From Lachnoclostridium sp. UBA3262 (lineage in GTDB: Bacteria; Bacillota; Clostridia; Lachnospirales; Lachnospiraceae), in NCBI GenBank assembly GCA_002362575.1, contig DEUM01000009.1, positions 51,429-115,428 of the forward strand: a stretch of 64,000 nt of DNA, in the 5' to 3' direction. How positions within the stretch are numbered: position 1 is the stretch's first letter; every line of letters begins with the position of its first letter. A model generated the notes under the pieces. That model was not told where the DNA came from, made no database searches, and saw nothing but the letters and a program-made list of their open reading frames with translations. Below are positions 8,830 through 17,237 of this stretch, piece by piece. A program made the position numbers and the translations under genes.

Positions 8830-10244
8830 TGAAAGAAAAGGAACTGCAAAAGGGAGCGATAGTGAGGGAGCGCTACCGGATTGAGAAAATTCTAGGACAG
8901 GGTGGTTTCAGCATTACATATCTTGCCACAGATGAGCGGATGAATGTTCCTGTCGCATTAAAGCAGTATGATATGTCTAAATTACTGACTGGGGATGAGG
9001 CGAAAAGGGAAGCACAGCTCGCTGCCTGTTTTTATGATTTGGAAGGAATCGCGGCAGCGAGAGATTATTTTGAAGAACAGGGAATCTTTTTTATCGTCAT
9101 GGAATATGTAGACGGAATCAATATTACGGATTTTGTGAAACATCATGGCAGTATGAACGGACAGGATGTTTTAGAAAAGATGAGACCGATTCTGCATAGT
9201 CTGAGCCGGATTCATGAAAAGGGCGTAATTCACCGGGATATTAGTGGAGATAATCTGATTTTATCAGCAGATGGAAAATTGAAACTGATTGATTTTGGTG
9301 CCGCCAGACAGCGGATTCAAGATGATGAAAAGCCATATACCCTGATTTATAAGAGGGGCTTTGCGCCTATCGAACAGTGCCAGAGCCACGGTGTTCAGGG
9401 ACCGTGGACGGATGTGTATGCAGTCTGCGCTACGATGTATTTTATGCTGACTGGTATTATTCCGGATGATGCGGTTGACCGTATGATACACGACCGTGTG
9501 CGCCCGCTGGAGGATTTTGTGGGAATCGGACTTAATCGGGAGGAAGCCGCTGCTATTATGAAGGGAATGGCGGTAGAAGTAAAGAAACGGTATTCTTCAG
9601 TGCGTGATTTGTATTCTGATTTGTATGGTGAGAAGCTGGTTCAGAGTGAGATTTCAACAGAAGCAAACTGGACGTATCGGGAAGATAGAAAAAACAGAAA
9701 ACAGAATACAACCTATCTTGCCAGACAGGTAGAACGGTTTTATAGAAAGAAATATATAAAAAAGAAATATCTGATAGCGGTGATTCTGGTATTATTATTG
9801 ATAGTGACTGGTTTTATGTTTTGGAGAAATACTTCGGCGGGCAACCAGACAGAACGAATAGCCAGAGCTACCGGGCAGCCGGTGAAACCGAAGAAGCCGG
9901 AGAAGTCTGAGAAGCCAAGTCAGGTAAAGGTAGGAGAATATACCGGAAAAAACCAAAAGGACATACAGAAGGAGCTGAAATTCTATCAGAAAAAGGGAAT
10001 GAGGCTTCAGATTATTAAAAAGTATAGCAGGAAGAAGAAGGGCAGAGTGCTCTCACAGAAGCCTTCCTCAGGCAGTGTTTATACTTCATGGAAGGAGGTA
10101 ACGCTGACACTGATTGTCAGCAGAGGGGAAAAGCCGGAAAGAACACCAGAGCCTACGCCTAAGAAAACTTCGAAACCAAAACAGGAGAAGGGAAAAAGCG
10201 AAAAAGGGAGCGTGACATTTCATGGAAATCTGGATGAACTCTGA
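8829..10244 (+). CDS. Transmembrane Ser/Thr protein kinase with one PASTA-like repeat
   Basis: Kinase of 471 residues. Catalytic domain at about 10-275: glycine loop GQGGFS, VALK with the ATP-binding lysine, HRDISGDN catalytic loop, DFGAA metal-binding motif, and FAPIEQ in place of APE. The lysine two positions after HRD in most Ser/Thr kinases is Ser here, a variant common in Firmicutes kinases of this type. One membrane segment lies near 314-332 (LIAVILVLLLIVTGFMFW), then an outer linker rich in Lys and Pro and a single PASTA-like unit near 365-434. It would sense an external ligand and phosphorylate cytosolic targets. It is coupled to the preceding surface protein and differs from the PrkC at 57.8 kb. 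Confidence 0.88.
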   Translation: MKEKELQKGAIVRERYRIEKILGQGGFSITYLATDERMNVPVALKQYDMSKLLTGDEAKREAQLAACFYDLEGIAAARDYFEEQGIFFIVMEYVDGINITDFVKHHGSMNGQDVLEKMRPILHSLSRIHEKGVIHRDISGDNLILSADGKLKLIDFGAARQRIQDDEKPYTLIYKRGFAPIEQCQSHGVQGPWTDVYAVCATMYFMLTGIIPDDAVDRMIHDRVRPLEDFVGIGLNREEAAAIMKGMAVEVKKRYSSVRDLYSDLYGEKLVQSEISTEANWTYREDRKNRKQNTTYLARQVERFYRKKYIKKKYLIAVILVLLLIVTGFMFWRNTSAGNQTERIARATGQPVKPKKPEKSEKPSQVKVGEYTGKNQKDIQKELKFYQKKGMRLQIIKKYSRKKKGRVLSQKPSSGSVYTSWKEVTLTLIVSRGEKPERTPEPTPKKTSKPKQEKGKSEKGSVTFHGNLDEL

Positions 10245-10292
10245 TAGCAAACTGATTTGGCCGGAATGTTGACGCTTTAGTAGAATGGAGAA

Positions 10293-11591
10293 ATGATGGA
10301 GAATTCAAGTTATTATACGTTTGAACATTTTTTACTGGAGAAATGGGGAAAGCCGGGAGAGGGAGATACCGAAGAAAAAAGGCGGGAAAAAGCGTTTCAG
10401 CGATTCTCACATGCAGTCAGAAATAAACATATTGCTTCAAAACAGACCATGCGGAAATGGTTTTCACTAAATGGTTGTTCACTGCCTTCCAGAGAGCATA
10501 TTTTGCGTCTTGGGCTGGAACTGGGTATGTCGGTGAAAGAAACGGAAGAATACCTGACTTATGGGATTTCTGAGCCTCAGCTTCAGGTCAACGACTATAT
10601 GGAGTTTGCGGCGATGTACTGTCTTGAGCACAAGCTGGGATATTTGGAGTACGAATCAATCATAGAATTTTATGAGCTGGAAACGGAGAACGATACAGAA
10701 ATTCGCCAGACAAACCATACGGAACGGATGCTGAATCTGTATCAAGAGGTAAAGGACTATGAGAAGAAAGCTTTTATGATATGGATGTGCCAGAATTCAG
10801 AGTTATTTAAGGGTTATAGTAAGACAACCTATGACTGCTTTTGTTCGCTGGTGGAGGAGTGTCTTTTGTCCTTCCGTGAACAGAATAAGAATGCGTTAGA
10901 GAATACTCTGTTAAAAACAGATTTTTCCGAATGGGCGGCTGCGCAGGAGATTCCGGAGGAGGACAGGCTTCAGGCGATTCCCCGCTACGTTAAGAACCGG
11001 AAACGAGGGAAGCGTCATACGCTGTCAAAGGAGCTTCAGCGGGAAATACGGGAGGACTACCTGTTTGCTTATTCTTCGCAGGACCGTCTCTGCGATTTGC
11101 TTATCGTTTTGTGGGAGGAGCGGATACCAAAAAAGATCGATATGCAGGAAATCCGTCTGACAAACCGGAAATATATTTCAGAGCTTCTTTCGATATCACT
11201 TCAGAAAAAAAGGCAAATGGAGATGAAACGGGAGTTGATCCGTCTAAAAAAGCGTGAGGAGGCTGGAGAAGTGGTGTCAGAGGAGCGAAAAATGCTGCGC
11301 CGGGCGTTGACAATGCAGACTCAGCGGGTACGGATGATTACCCGTTCTGATTTACTTTTGCTGACTCAGTATGTAGCCGGTGAGCGTTACAACGAGGAAA
11401 TAAACGAACAGGCAAAGGAGTTTGACAGGGAGGAGGCAAAGGAGTACTTTATCTATTTTGCCAACACGATTTTGTCAAGCTGTAAAATGAGGCTGCTGGA
11501 TGAACGGTACCGTCTAGATAATGAGTTGTTGTCCTGCTTCAGAGAGGACGAGATGATTCTTCTCTCGAAATTATTGCAGGGGGATTTTTGA
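10293..11591 (+). CDS. Helical protein of unknown function downstream of kinase
   Basis: Cytosolic protein of 432 residues, mostly charged helices with no signal peptide or membrane segment. Residues about 40-85 (ASKQTMRKWFSL, then PSREHILRLGLELGMS) look like a helix-turn-helix of the XRE type; the rest is not recognised. It lies 48 bases after the kinase in the same direction and is followed by a terminator, so it likely belongs to the surface protein-kinase unit and could be a kinase target or effector. Two tandem ATGs (10293, 10296) follow an ATGGAG box. Confidence 0.7.
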   Translation: MMENSSYYTFEHFLLEKWGKPGEGDTEEKRREKAFQRFSHAVRNKHIASKQTMRKWFSLNGCSLPSREHILRLGLELGMSVKETEEYLTYGISEPQLQVNDYMEFAAMYCLEHKLGYLEYESIIEFYELETENDTEIRQTNHTERMLNLYQEVKDYEKKAFMIWMCQNSELFKGYSKTTYDCFCSLVEECLLSFREQNKNALENTLLKTDFSEWAAAQEIPEEDRLQAIPRYVKNRKRGKRHTLSKELQREIREDYLFAYSSQDRLCDLLIVLWEERIPKKIDMQEIRLTNRKYISELLSISLQKKRQMEMKRELIRLKKREEAGEVVSEERKMLRRALTMQTQRVRMITRSDLLLLTQYVAGERYNEEINEQAKEFDREEAKEYFIYFANTILSSCKMRLLDERYRLDNELLSCFREDEMILLSKLLQGDF

Positions 11592-11631
11592 CAGGGGATT
11601 TGAGTGGCAAAATTGAATCGTGGGACTGGAA

Positions 11632-11661
11632 AACATCTGTTAGTGTGACAGGTGTTTTTTT
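11632..11661 (+). terminator. Rho-independent terminator of the kinase unit
   Basis: An 11-bp stem pairs 11632-11642 with 11646-11656 (three G-T pairs allowed), loop GTG, followed by seven T. It closes the 6.1-11.6 kb unit. Confidence 0.8.
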
Positions 11662-11672
11662 GATGGAAAATG

Positions 11673-11705
11673 TTGAAACTTGTTCTGTCTTGCGGGTGGT
11701 ATAGT
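11673..11705 (+). promoter_or_regulatory. Putative extended -10 promoter with 21-base spacer
   Basis: TTGAAA (11673-11678) and TATAGT (11700-11705) are 21 bases apart, with TGG before the -10. The same words and the same spacing occur downstream of both rpn copies. It points toward the HTH gene at 11886, with a leader of about 170 bases. Confidence 0.45.
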
Positions 11706-11798
11706 GAGTGAAAGGCGGTGGCAATTTCCAGCAAGGAAAGGAAGCGGAAAAGACTATTTTGTAGATGCATGGGGAAATGTGTTGATATATTTTTCGAG

Positions 11799-11817
11799 AT
11801 GGACGTATTGTGTCCAT
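11799..11817 (+). promoter_or_regulatory. Candidate operator ahead of HTH gene
   Basis: Inverted repeat ATGGAC (11799-11804), 7 bases, GTCCAT (11812-11817), about 70 bases before the short HTH gene. Its position fits autoregulation by that protein, but nothing else supports it. Confidence 0.3.
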
Positions 11818-11885
11818 GCTGTCTGATAAAATTATGATATAAAACAGAGAAGGGTAGAATGTTATATTATTAGGGGTAATGAGTC

Positions 11886-12125
11886 TTGAAGGAAGTAAGC
11901 AAAGTTACACGGGTGCTTAGCATTTACAATAAACTGGTCGGAGGGGAAATTGTAAATAAAGTATTTGAGGCGAATCGATTTGGTGTGAGTGAGAAATCAA
12001 TTCAACGGGATATTGACGAGATTCGAACATATTTATCGCAATCAATTGTTGATGGATATGGAATAGTTGGCGAAGTAGTTTATGATCAAGCGAAAAAGGG
12101 ATATCGCCTGAAGCAGATTGTTTGA
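11886..12125 (+). CDS. Short HTH DNA-binding protein (WYL-regulator N-terminus only)
   Basis: Small protein of 79 residues that resembles only the N-terminal winged helix-turn-helix of WYL-type regulators (VSEKSIQRDIDEIRTYL as recognition region, then YDQAKKGYRL, the usual end of the wing). The WYL ligand-binding domain is absent; TAG/TGA codons follow and no downstream frame continues it. TTG start with AGGGG nine bases upstream. It stands at the left edge of the A+T-rich cassette, 95 bases before its next gene, and may be its repressor. It could be a remnant of a longer regulator, but the compact size and intact end argue for a functional short form. Confidence 0.7.
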   Translation: MKEVSKVTRVLSIYNKLVGGEIVNKVFEANRFGVSEKSIQRDIDEIRTYLSQSIVDGYGIVGEVVYDQAKKGYRLKQIV

Positions 12126-12220
12126 GGGGGAGTGCCTTTTTTGTGAGGCAATCACTAAGTATGGTTTCATACAAAAAGATGTAAATTGTTTGTTTTTGCC
12201 ATTGTGAGGTGGTGACAATA

Positions 12221-13162
12221 GTGAGTATAGTAATTGGTTCATTTAATATTAGGGATTTGAATTTTTCGAATGAAAGTAAAGATGGAGAAACACAAAAAAG
12301 AGATTTTCCACTTATAGCAGATATGATAATTAAAGAAGGGTTTGATGTAGTTGCTATTCAAGAAGTAAATGCTCCCATGGCTTTGGAGAGAATAGTATTT
12401 TATTTAAATAAAAAGAAAAACCTTTTACATGAATGGGAATGCGACGCAAGTGGTAAAGCTGCAACTACCAATAATGATCCGGAAGGTTATGGATTTATTT
12501 GGAATAAAAAAAGAATTAGACTAATGGATATTTCAAGGAAAAATAATCCTACTTTTTATAATTGTGCTGGGGGAAAGAATGTCATCCGACCTCCATATTA
12601 TGGCAGATTTACAACAAGAGGTTTGCCTGGCGGTTCTAATTGTGAGATTAGGCTGGTCAATACGCATATTCATGATGCTAGTAGAGAACTTGAGCGTATT
12701 GCAGAATTCGACGTTTTGGTCAAGCAGGTTTTGCCAAGGATATGTGATCATAATGAATTGCCAGTATTTAATGAGATGATGCCAGCATATACATTTTTAC
12801 TTGGTGATTACAATCTTAGGCTTGATAAGGGCGAGAGAGCCGATGTAAGAATAGAAAGTATCACACCAACCTTATATACAAACAAAAAGCGATATTATAA
12901 AACAGTACAAGAGGAGAAAACTTCCTTAAAAACGATTAAGATGATTGATCAAGATGCCGACTTGCGAGATTGTTATAAAAGCAATTATGATCATTTCACA
13001 TATGAGTTTGACTTGATTAGAAAACTAAAGCTACATGAAGAACGTGTTGAGGCTCTGGGGAAGTATTTTGGAAAAGAAAAGTCGGCACAAGAAATTCTGC
13101 AGTTATATAGGGAAAAAGTTTCTGACCATGTGCCAATAAAAATGACTGTGGACTTAAAATAA
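12221..13162 (+). CDS. Endonuclease/exonuclease/phosphatase (DNase I-fold) family protein
   Basis: Metal-dependent phosphodiesterase fold, 313 residues. Conserved points of the family are visible in order: SFNIRDL near the N-terminus (Asn ligand), AIQEVN (metal-binding Glu), YGFIW, VNTHIHD, LLGDYNLRL (GDxN motif) and SDHVPI near the C-terminus (catalytic Asp-His). Whether it cuts DNA, RNA, nucleotides or a lipid headgroup cannot be told. No signal peptide or membrane segment, so probably cytosolic. Start: GTG at 12221 with GAGGTGG eight bases upstream, preferred over two upstream GTGs at 12209 and 12212. First large gene of the cassette; next gene after 21 bases. Confidence 0.85.
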   Translation: MSIVIGSFNIRDLNFSNESKDGETQKRDFPLIADMIIKEGFDVVAIQEVNAPMALERIVFYLNKKKNLLHEWECDASGKAATTNNDPEGYGFIWNKKRIRLMDISRKNNPTFYNCAGGKNVIRPPYYGRFTTRGLPGGSNCEIRLVNTHIHDASRELERIAEFDVLVKQVLPRICDHNELPVFNEMMPAYTFLLGDYNLRLDKGERADVRIESITPTLYTNKKRYYKTVQEEKTSLKTIKMIDQDADLRDCYKSNYDHFTYEFDLIRKLKLHEERVEALGKYFGKEKSAQEILQLYREKVSDHVPIKMTVDLK

Positions 13163-13183
13163 AAATGAAAGGATAAGCTAAGG

Positions 13184-15769
13184 ATGCATAACGAGGTACT
13201 CGGGATTGATAAACATACTGAAATGGAAAAACGACAGGCTGCTTACGCATTGAATATGTGTACTGTTTCGGTTTCTCAAATTGTGGATTATAACGATGCC
13301 TATATTATGGAACAGGAATATGAAGCGATTTTGAATAATTTGAATCTTAAACAGATGCCCAAAGACGAGGCACTACTAAGAATATTGTCTGAAATCATGA
13401 ATACAATTACATTTTTCCGTATTCAGGATATTAGAAAAAAACAAATAGAAAAGAAATATGAATCACGTATGAAGAATGCAATCTGGTCGGCTGTGCCAAG
13501 TCTAAATGTAGTAGTTTCGGGGAACCCCGTAGCAATTGCATTGGCATTAGTTACACAAATAGGCTCAGGATATATGAATTATAGAAAAGAAAAAGCTAGT
13601 GCTGGAACCGATAAAGAAGATGCTGAAATAGAACTGGAAATTACTGCAATTGAGCAATTGAATTCATTAAAAAGAGAACTTTTTACTACAGCTTGGAGAT
13701 TGGCAGATGAATATGATTTCGAGGATGAATGGAGACTGACAGAAAAACAAATAAAACAATATAATGATATTTTGATTGATTATGATGAATTAAGAAAATA
13801 TGAACGGTTAGATGCAATGAAAGAGAATTTTTCTGCATATCCTCCATTTTGGTATTATATTGGAAATGCAGCCAACAATATTGCCAAAAGCCACGAACTT
13901 GAGTTGAGTGTTGAGACCAGGCAGAAGTATAAAGAAATTGCATTAGCTCATTTTGAAAAGTATGAGGAAGTGAGTGAGAACAGTATTCTTCGTCAGGATC
14001 AATTAAATTCATCATGTGCTTTGGAGCATGTTGAATTATTGCTAGAAGACAATAATTTTGACAGAGATAAGGTGGTAAAACTAATTACTAAAGCTGCAAA
14101 AATGTCTGGCAATGCATTTGATGTTCTGCAGGTATGCTCAATTGCATTTTTGAAAATAAATGAATTAGAAGGTGCAAGTAGAATTCTGAGAATTCTTGTA
14201 AATGAAGATTATAACAAAACTGTAAATGCTCAATTATTAAGTGGAATATATGTAAGAGAAAAAAATAAAATTGATTATGATATTCTTACAACTAGAGTTG
14301 CACCTCAATATCTTTATCCTCTGCCTTTGCAAGGAGAGGATGAAGCTGTTTTAGAAGCAAAATTTGAACAACAACAAAAGAAGGTACTAAAAGGGAAATA
14401 TAAAAAAGTCCTTGAGAAGACTATTGATAAGTATTCAATGGAATTGTATAGAGAGATTTCTATTTTTGACTTAGATGAAGAATATTCCGATGATTTTTTT
14501 GAAAATAGTAAAAGGGCTAAGAAAACCCGTATTATGTCGGCAAAGAGAATGTTTCTAGATGATTCCAAGCGCGATTATTATCTTGAAAGAATGAGTTCAA
14601 TTAATCTTCCGACAGAATATGTTGATATATTAGAGAATATGTTTGGGGCATTATTTAAAACATCAATTTATTCAGATCCTGTTCTTCAAGGAGAGGCTTT
14701 AGATAGGACAAGCAATGCGATTGTTACTTATCGAGATGCTATTAATTCAATTCAGGAAGATATTAAGAACCAATCATTTTCATTGAAAGATTACGAAAGG
14801 ATTCAGAGGGTGGGTATATATCATTTTGTGAAAGATGCATTTAACATGTTATATCATCAGACGTGTAAAATGATTGACGGTGCTGTAATGAACGATTTAT
14901 TATCAATGGAAGGTGATTTGTTATCTTACTGTGATAGAGTAGGGATTGCAATGCCAGAAATTTCCTTGGGTGGAGAGTGCAGTAATAAAGATTTTGATGA
15001 ACCGAAGGAATTGTTTGATGTGAGTATGTTTGGAGCCAAGGCAATATCTGTTAAGCGTGATTTGGACTATATTAACAATATGCTCGCTTTTATTGAGAAT
15101 AAGATGAATGATGCAAATGCAGGAGAAAACTTGGTTATTTTATACAGAGGTAATGTAGAATTTGAGCGATATTTCAATGATGTAGCATTTGAAAAATATC
15201 CTTCACTCAAGTCAAATTCATTAATGATAATAAAAAGTAATGGAAAGACAAGGACTGACTTAATCTATACAACGGAAGGTATTGTTTATGTTCAGAAGGG
15301 CAAGGTTAAGAAGAAAACACCATATGCAGATGTTATATATGCACAAGATAATTTGGTGTTATTCGGAACAAAGTATAAGAACGACTCAATCAACATTGCA
15401 GTTTTATATGACATTGTAAAGGGAATTGACAAGAAGTTTATCAACGTCAACGATTTAGAACAGAAAATTGAGTATGTAGGAAAAATTGATGCTAAATCAT
15501 TAAATGAATGGTTTAAGAGTCGCCCAGATGCTATGGATGATAGTGTAACAAGGGTTTATGCTTGGCCAAATAAGGAATTATTTAATGGATTAGGCTATTG
15601 CTTGCAGGAAGATTTAGACAGTGAAAGGTATTTGCTTCAGTTTTATTATGATAATGAATCAAATGATATTATTGGATTACGAATTGTAGAGTTTGATGCA
15701 ATTGATGAATCATTAAAGTCTAAACTGAACGGTGCAGGTGGTGTAATTCAATTGGAAAAAGGGGGGTGA
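13184..15769 (+). CDS. Large helical protein with C-terminal shared module, unknown function
   Basis: Protein of 861 residues that I do not recognise. The N-terminal half is predominantly helical and repeat-like (possible TPR/HEAT character around residues 200-360). A hydrophobic stretch near residues 105-127 (SLNVVVSGNPVAIALALVTQ) may touch or insert into a membrane. Around residues 680-740 strand-rich sequence (TDLIYTTEGIVYVQKGKVK, then PYADVIY) looks like a PH-type domain. The last 45 residues (from LLQFYYDNES to GGVIQLEKGG) resemble the ends of three small proteins encoded next. Base composition is strongly A+T-rich. It precedes the first small membrane gene by four bases. Confidence 0.6.
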   Translation: MHNEVLGIDKHTEMEKRQAAYALNMCTVSVSQIVDYNDAYIMEQEYEAILNNLNLKQMPKDEALLRILSEIMNTITFFRIQDIRKKQIEKKYESRMKNAIWSAVPSLNVVVSGNPVAIALALVTQIGSGYMNYRKEKASAGTDKEDAEIELEITAIEQLNSLKRELFTTAWRLADEYDFEDEWRLTEKQIKQYNDILIDYDELRKYERLDAMKENFSAYPPFWYYIGNAANNIAKSHELELSVETRQKYKEIALAHFEKYEEVSENSILRQDQLNSSCALEHVELLLEDNNFDRDKVVKLITKAAKMSGNAFDVLQVCSIAFLKINELEGASRILRILVNEDYNKTVNAQLLSGIYVREKNKIDYDILTTRVAPQYLYPLPLQGEDEAVLEAKFEQQQKKVLKGKYKKVLEKTIDKYSMELYREISIFDLDEEYSDDFFENSKRAKKTRIMSAKRMFLDDSKRDYYLERMSSINLPTEYVDILENMFGALFKTSIYSDPVLQGEALDRTSNAIVTYRDAINSIQEDIKNQSFSLKDYERIQRVGIYHFVKDAFNMLYHQTCKMIDGAVMNDLLSMEGDLLSYCDRVGIAMPEISLGGECSNKDFDEPKELFDVSMFGAKAISVKRDLDYINNMLAFIENKMNDANAGENLVILYRGNVEFERYFNDVAFEKYPSLKSNSLMIIKSNGKTRTDLIYTTEGIVYVQKGKVKKKTPYADVIYAQDNLVLFGTKYKNDSINIAVLYDIVKGIDKKFINVNDLEQKIEYVGKIDAKSLNEWFKSRPDAMDDSVTRVYAWPNKELFNGLGYCLQEDLDSERYLLQFYYDNESNDIIGLRIVEFDAIDESLKSKLNGAGGVIQLEKGG

Positions 15770-15773
15770 TCGT

Positions 15774-16151
15774 ATGGGAATAGGTGCAATGATAGTATCA
15801 TTGGTAGTTGCTGGGCTGATTGTTACAACTGTAATTACAATTGTTTACTTGACTGCTAAAAAACTTAAAGAATTAATTCAAAAAAGAAAAGAAAAGAATA
15901 GAAAATCCAAGGTTGCATTTGGAGAAACGAGAAAAATTGTAAAAGAAAATGCTAGGGAAATTCTAAAGAATGCGCCGTCAATGACGATGGATGATCTTGA
16001 GAGAACATGTGAAGAGACTCCATATTTTGTTGTTGACTATGACTCTGAAACCGATGAGGTGTCGGATTATGCAACAATAAAAACTGACAGCACTGACGAA
16101 AAGATTGAAAGTATTATGAACCAGAATGATGGTATTATTTTATTTGATTAG
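15774..16151 (+). CDS. Small membrane-anchored cassette protein A
   Basis: 125 residues: N-terminal membrane segment at about 3-27, a basic juxtamembrane helix (KKLKELIQKRKEK), then ILKNAPSMTMDDL and an acidic C-terminal module ending DEKIESIMNQNDGIILFD. It is a paralogue of the 108-residue protein at 17238, which has the same order including KNAPTMSLDGL. Topology would place the C-terminus in the cytoplasm (Lys/Arg after the segment). Strong GGGGGGTGAT upstream of the ATG. Function unknown. Confidence 0.7.
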   Translation: MGIGAMIVSLVVAGLIVTTVITIVYLTAKKLKELIQKRKEKNRKSKVAFGETRKIVKENAREILKNAPSMTMDDLERTCEETPYFVVDYDSETDEVSDYATIKTDSTDEKIESIMNQNDGIILFD

Positions 16152-16160
16152 GAGGAAAAA

Positions 16161-16547
16161 ATGGTAAGAGAAATATTAATTGGAACAGGTGGAGTAATTA
16201 TTGTTGCGGCTATTATTGCGGCGATAAAATATAAGATGGCTCATCAAGATGATGGTGAAATTGAAAGAATTTTTGTTGATGAGTTGAATATGGGTGAAAT
16301 TAAGAAATGGTTTGTTGATAAGATGACTAATGATTCGATGATAGGTATTGTTTTTCTTCCTACAAAAGAGAATGTTAATAAGTGGAAAGTAAAAATGCCT
16401 GAGCAAAACAATGTTTTAATTCAACTTATTTATAGTAAAGCTAATGACAAGATGATTTCATACAGAGAAGTAGGATATGCTGAAATTAGTGAAAAGGTAA
16501 AGAATCTTTTGGATATGAATGGCGGAACTATAGTAATCGAAAAATAA
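16161..16547 (+). CDS. Small membrane-anchored cassette protein B
   Basis: 128 residues: membrane segment at about 4-23, then a soluble domain (IERIFVDELNMGEIKKWF, VNKWKVKMPEQ) and the shared C-terminal module from VLIQLIYSKANDK to MNGGTIVIEK. It lacks the KNAP motif of proteins A and D, so only the tail relates them. AGGAGG precedes the ATG, nine bases after the previous stop. Function unknown. Confidence 0.7.
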   Translation: MVREILIGTGGVIIVAAIIAAIKYKMAHQDDGEIERIFVDELNMGEIKKWFVDKMTNDSMIGIVFLPTKENVNKWKVKMPEQNNVLIQLIYSKANDKMISYREVGYAEISEKVKNLLDMNGGTIVIEK

Positions 16548-16566
16548 GTGATAATGGAGGTGCGAT

Positions 16567-16833
16567 ATGCTTGGGTGGTTATTACTTGGAGCATTGTTCA
16601 CAGCAGCGGTAATTATAATATGTGTTTCATATTTAGATAAAAAAACGGCAATGAATAAGCTTAGAGAGAAGAGTATCCATAAAGGCGTAGTGAGGGATAT
16701 TTTTCAATCAGGAAATGTTACACATATAAAACTTGACGCTATAGATACAGATGGTAATGAGAAAGAAGTTGAGTTTGAGGCAGATGCTTACAACTCCTAT
16801 GAAATTAGAAAAGGAATGACAATAGTAGCATAA
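16567..16833 (+). CDS. Small membrane protein with beta-rich domain, cassette protein C
   Basis: 88 residues: membrane segment at about 2-22, a short basic helix (KKTAMNKLREK), then a strand-rich domain (GVVRDIFQSGNVTHIKLDA, KEVEFEAD, KGMTIVA) of a size that would fit an SH3-like or OB-like barrel. The shared C-terminal module is not convincingly present. GGAGG lies eight bases before the ATG. Function unknown. Confidence 0.65.
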   Translation: MLGWLLLGALFTAAVIIICVSYLDKKTAMNKLREKSIHKGVVRDIFQSGNVTHIKLDAIDTDGNEKEVEFEADAYNSYEIRKGMTIVA

Positions 16834-16847
16834 AGGAGAAAAACGAA

Positions 16848-17237
16848 ATGTCTGAAAGTTTATCTAAATTGTCAAAAGCTGTAGAGGCATTTACAGATGT
16901 ATTGACAGAAGGTATAGATTCAAAGAAGAATATTGGAATATATAAATACGAGGATTTTATTAAGTTTTTTAGAGAAAACAGAAAAGAGTATTCTATTATC
17001 AAAAAATGTACTATTTCTGTGACAAATGTTAATGAATTTGATGGAGTTAGGTTTCCAGAGAAAAAATTTCTTATTAGAATTGTTTTATTGGATAAAAATA
17101 ATAGTCCCATTTCAATTAATGGTAAAGACGATGAAATCTTGGGAAATATAACAATTGCTAACTCGATTGACAATAAATTAGTAGAATTTATGGGTAAAAG
17201 AACAGAGAAGACTGTTGTCTGGAAGGGAGAAAAATAG
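16848..17237 (+). CDS. Soluble cassette protein, unknown function
   Basis: 129 residues with no membrane segment. The N-terminal third is helical (LSKLSKAVEAFTDVLTEGI); the rest alternates strands (CTISVTNVNEFDGVRF, KKFLIRIVLLDKNN). The end, ITIANSIDNKLVEFMGK then TVVWKGEK, is a looser match to the C-terminal module of its neighbours, lacking Gly-Gly. AAAGGAG upstream supports the ATG. The next gene starts one base after this stop. Confidence 0.65.
   Translation: MSESLSKLSKAVEAFTDVLTEGIDSKKNIGIYKYEDFIKFFRENRKEYSIIKKCTISVTNVNEFDGVRFPEKKFLIRIVLLDKNNSPISINGKDDEILGNITIANSIDNKLVEFMGKRTEKTVVWKGEK

Noticed and set aside
12126..12220. Promoter directly before the EEP gene
   Set aside because: TTGTGA has no acceptable -10 at 16-18 bases; only a weak GTGA/TCAC repeat is present. 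The gene is more likely read from the HTH promoter.
15700..15769. C-terminal Gly-Gly of the 861-residue protein as a ubiquitin-like conjugation tail
   Set aside because: The related tails in the same operon do not end in Gly-Gly, and no E1/E2-like or JAB protease genes are nearby.
16567..16833. 88-residue protein as a further carrier of the shared C-terminal module
   Set aside because: Only the last few residues (KGMTIVA) are vaguely alike; the helix and acidic turn are missing.
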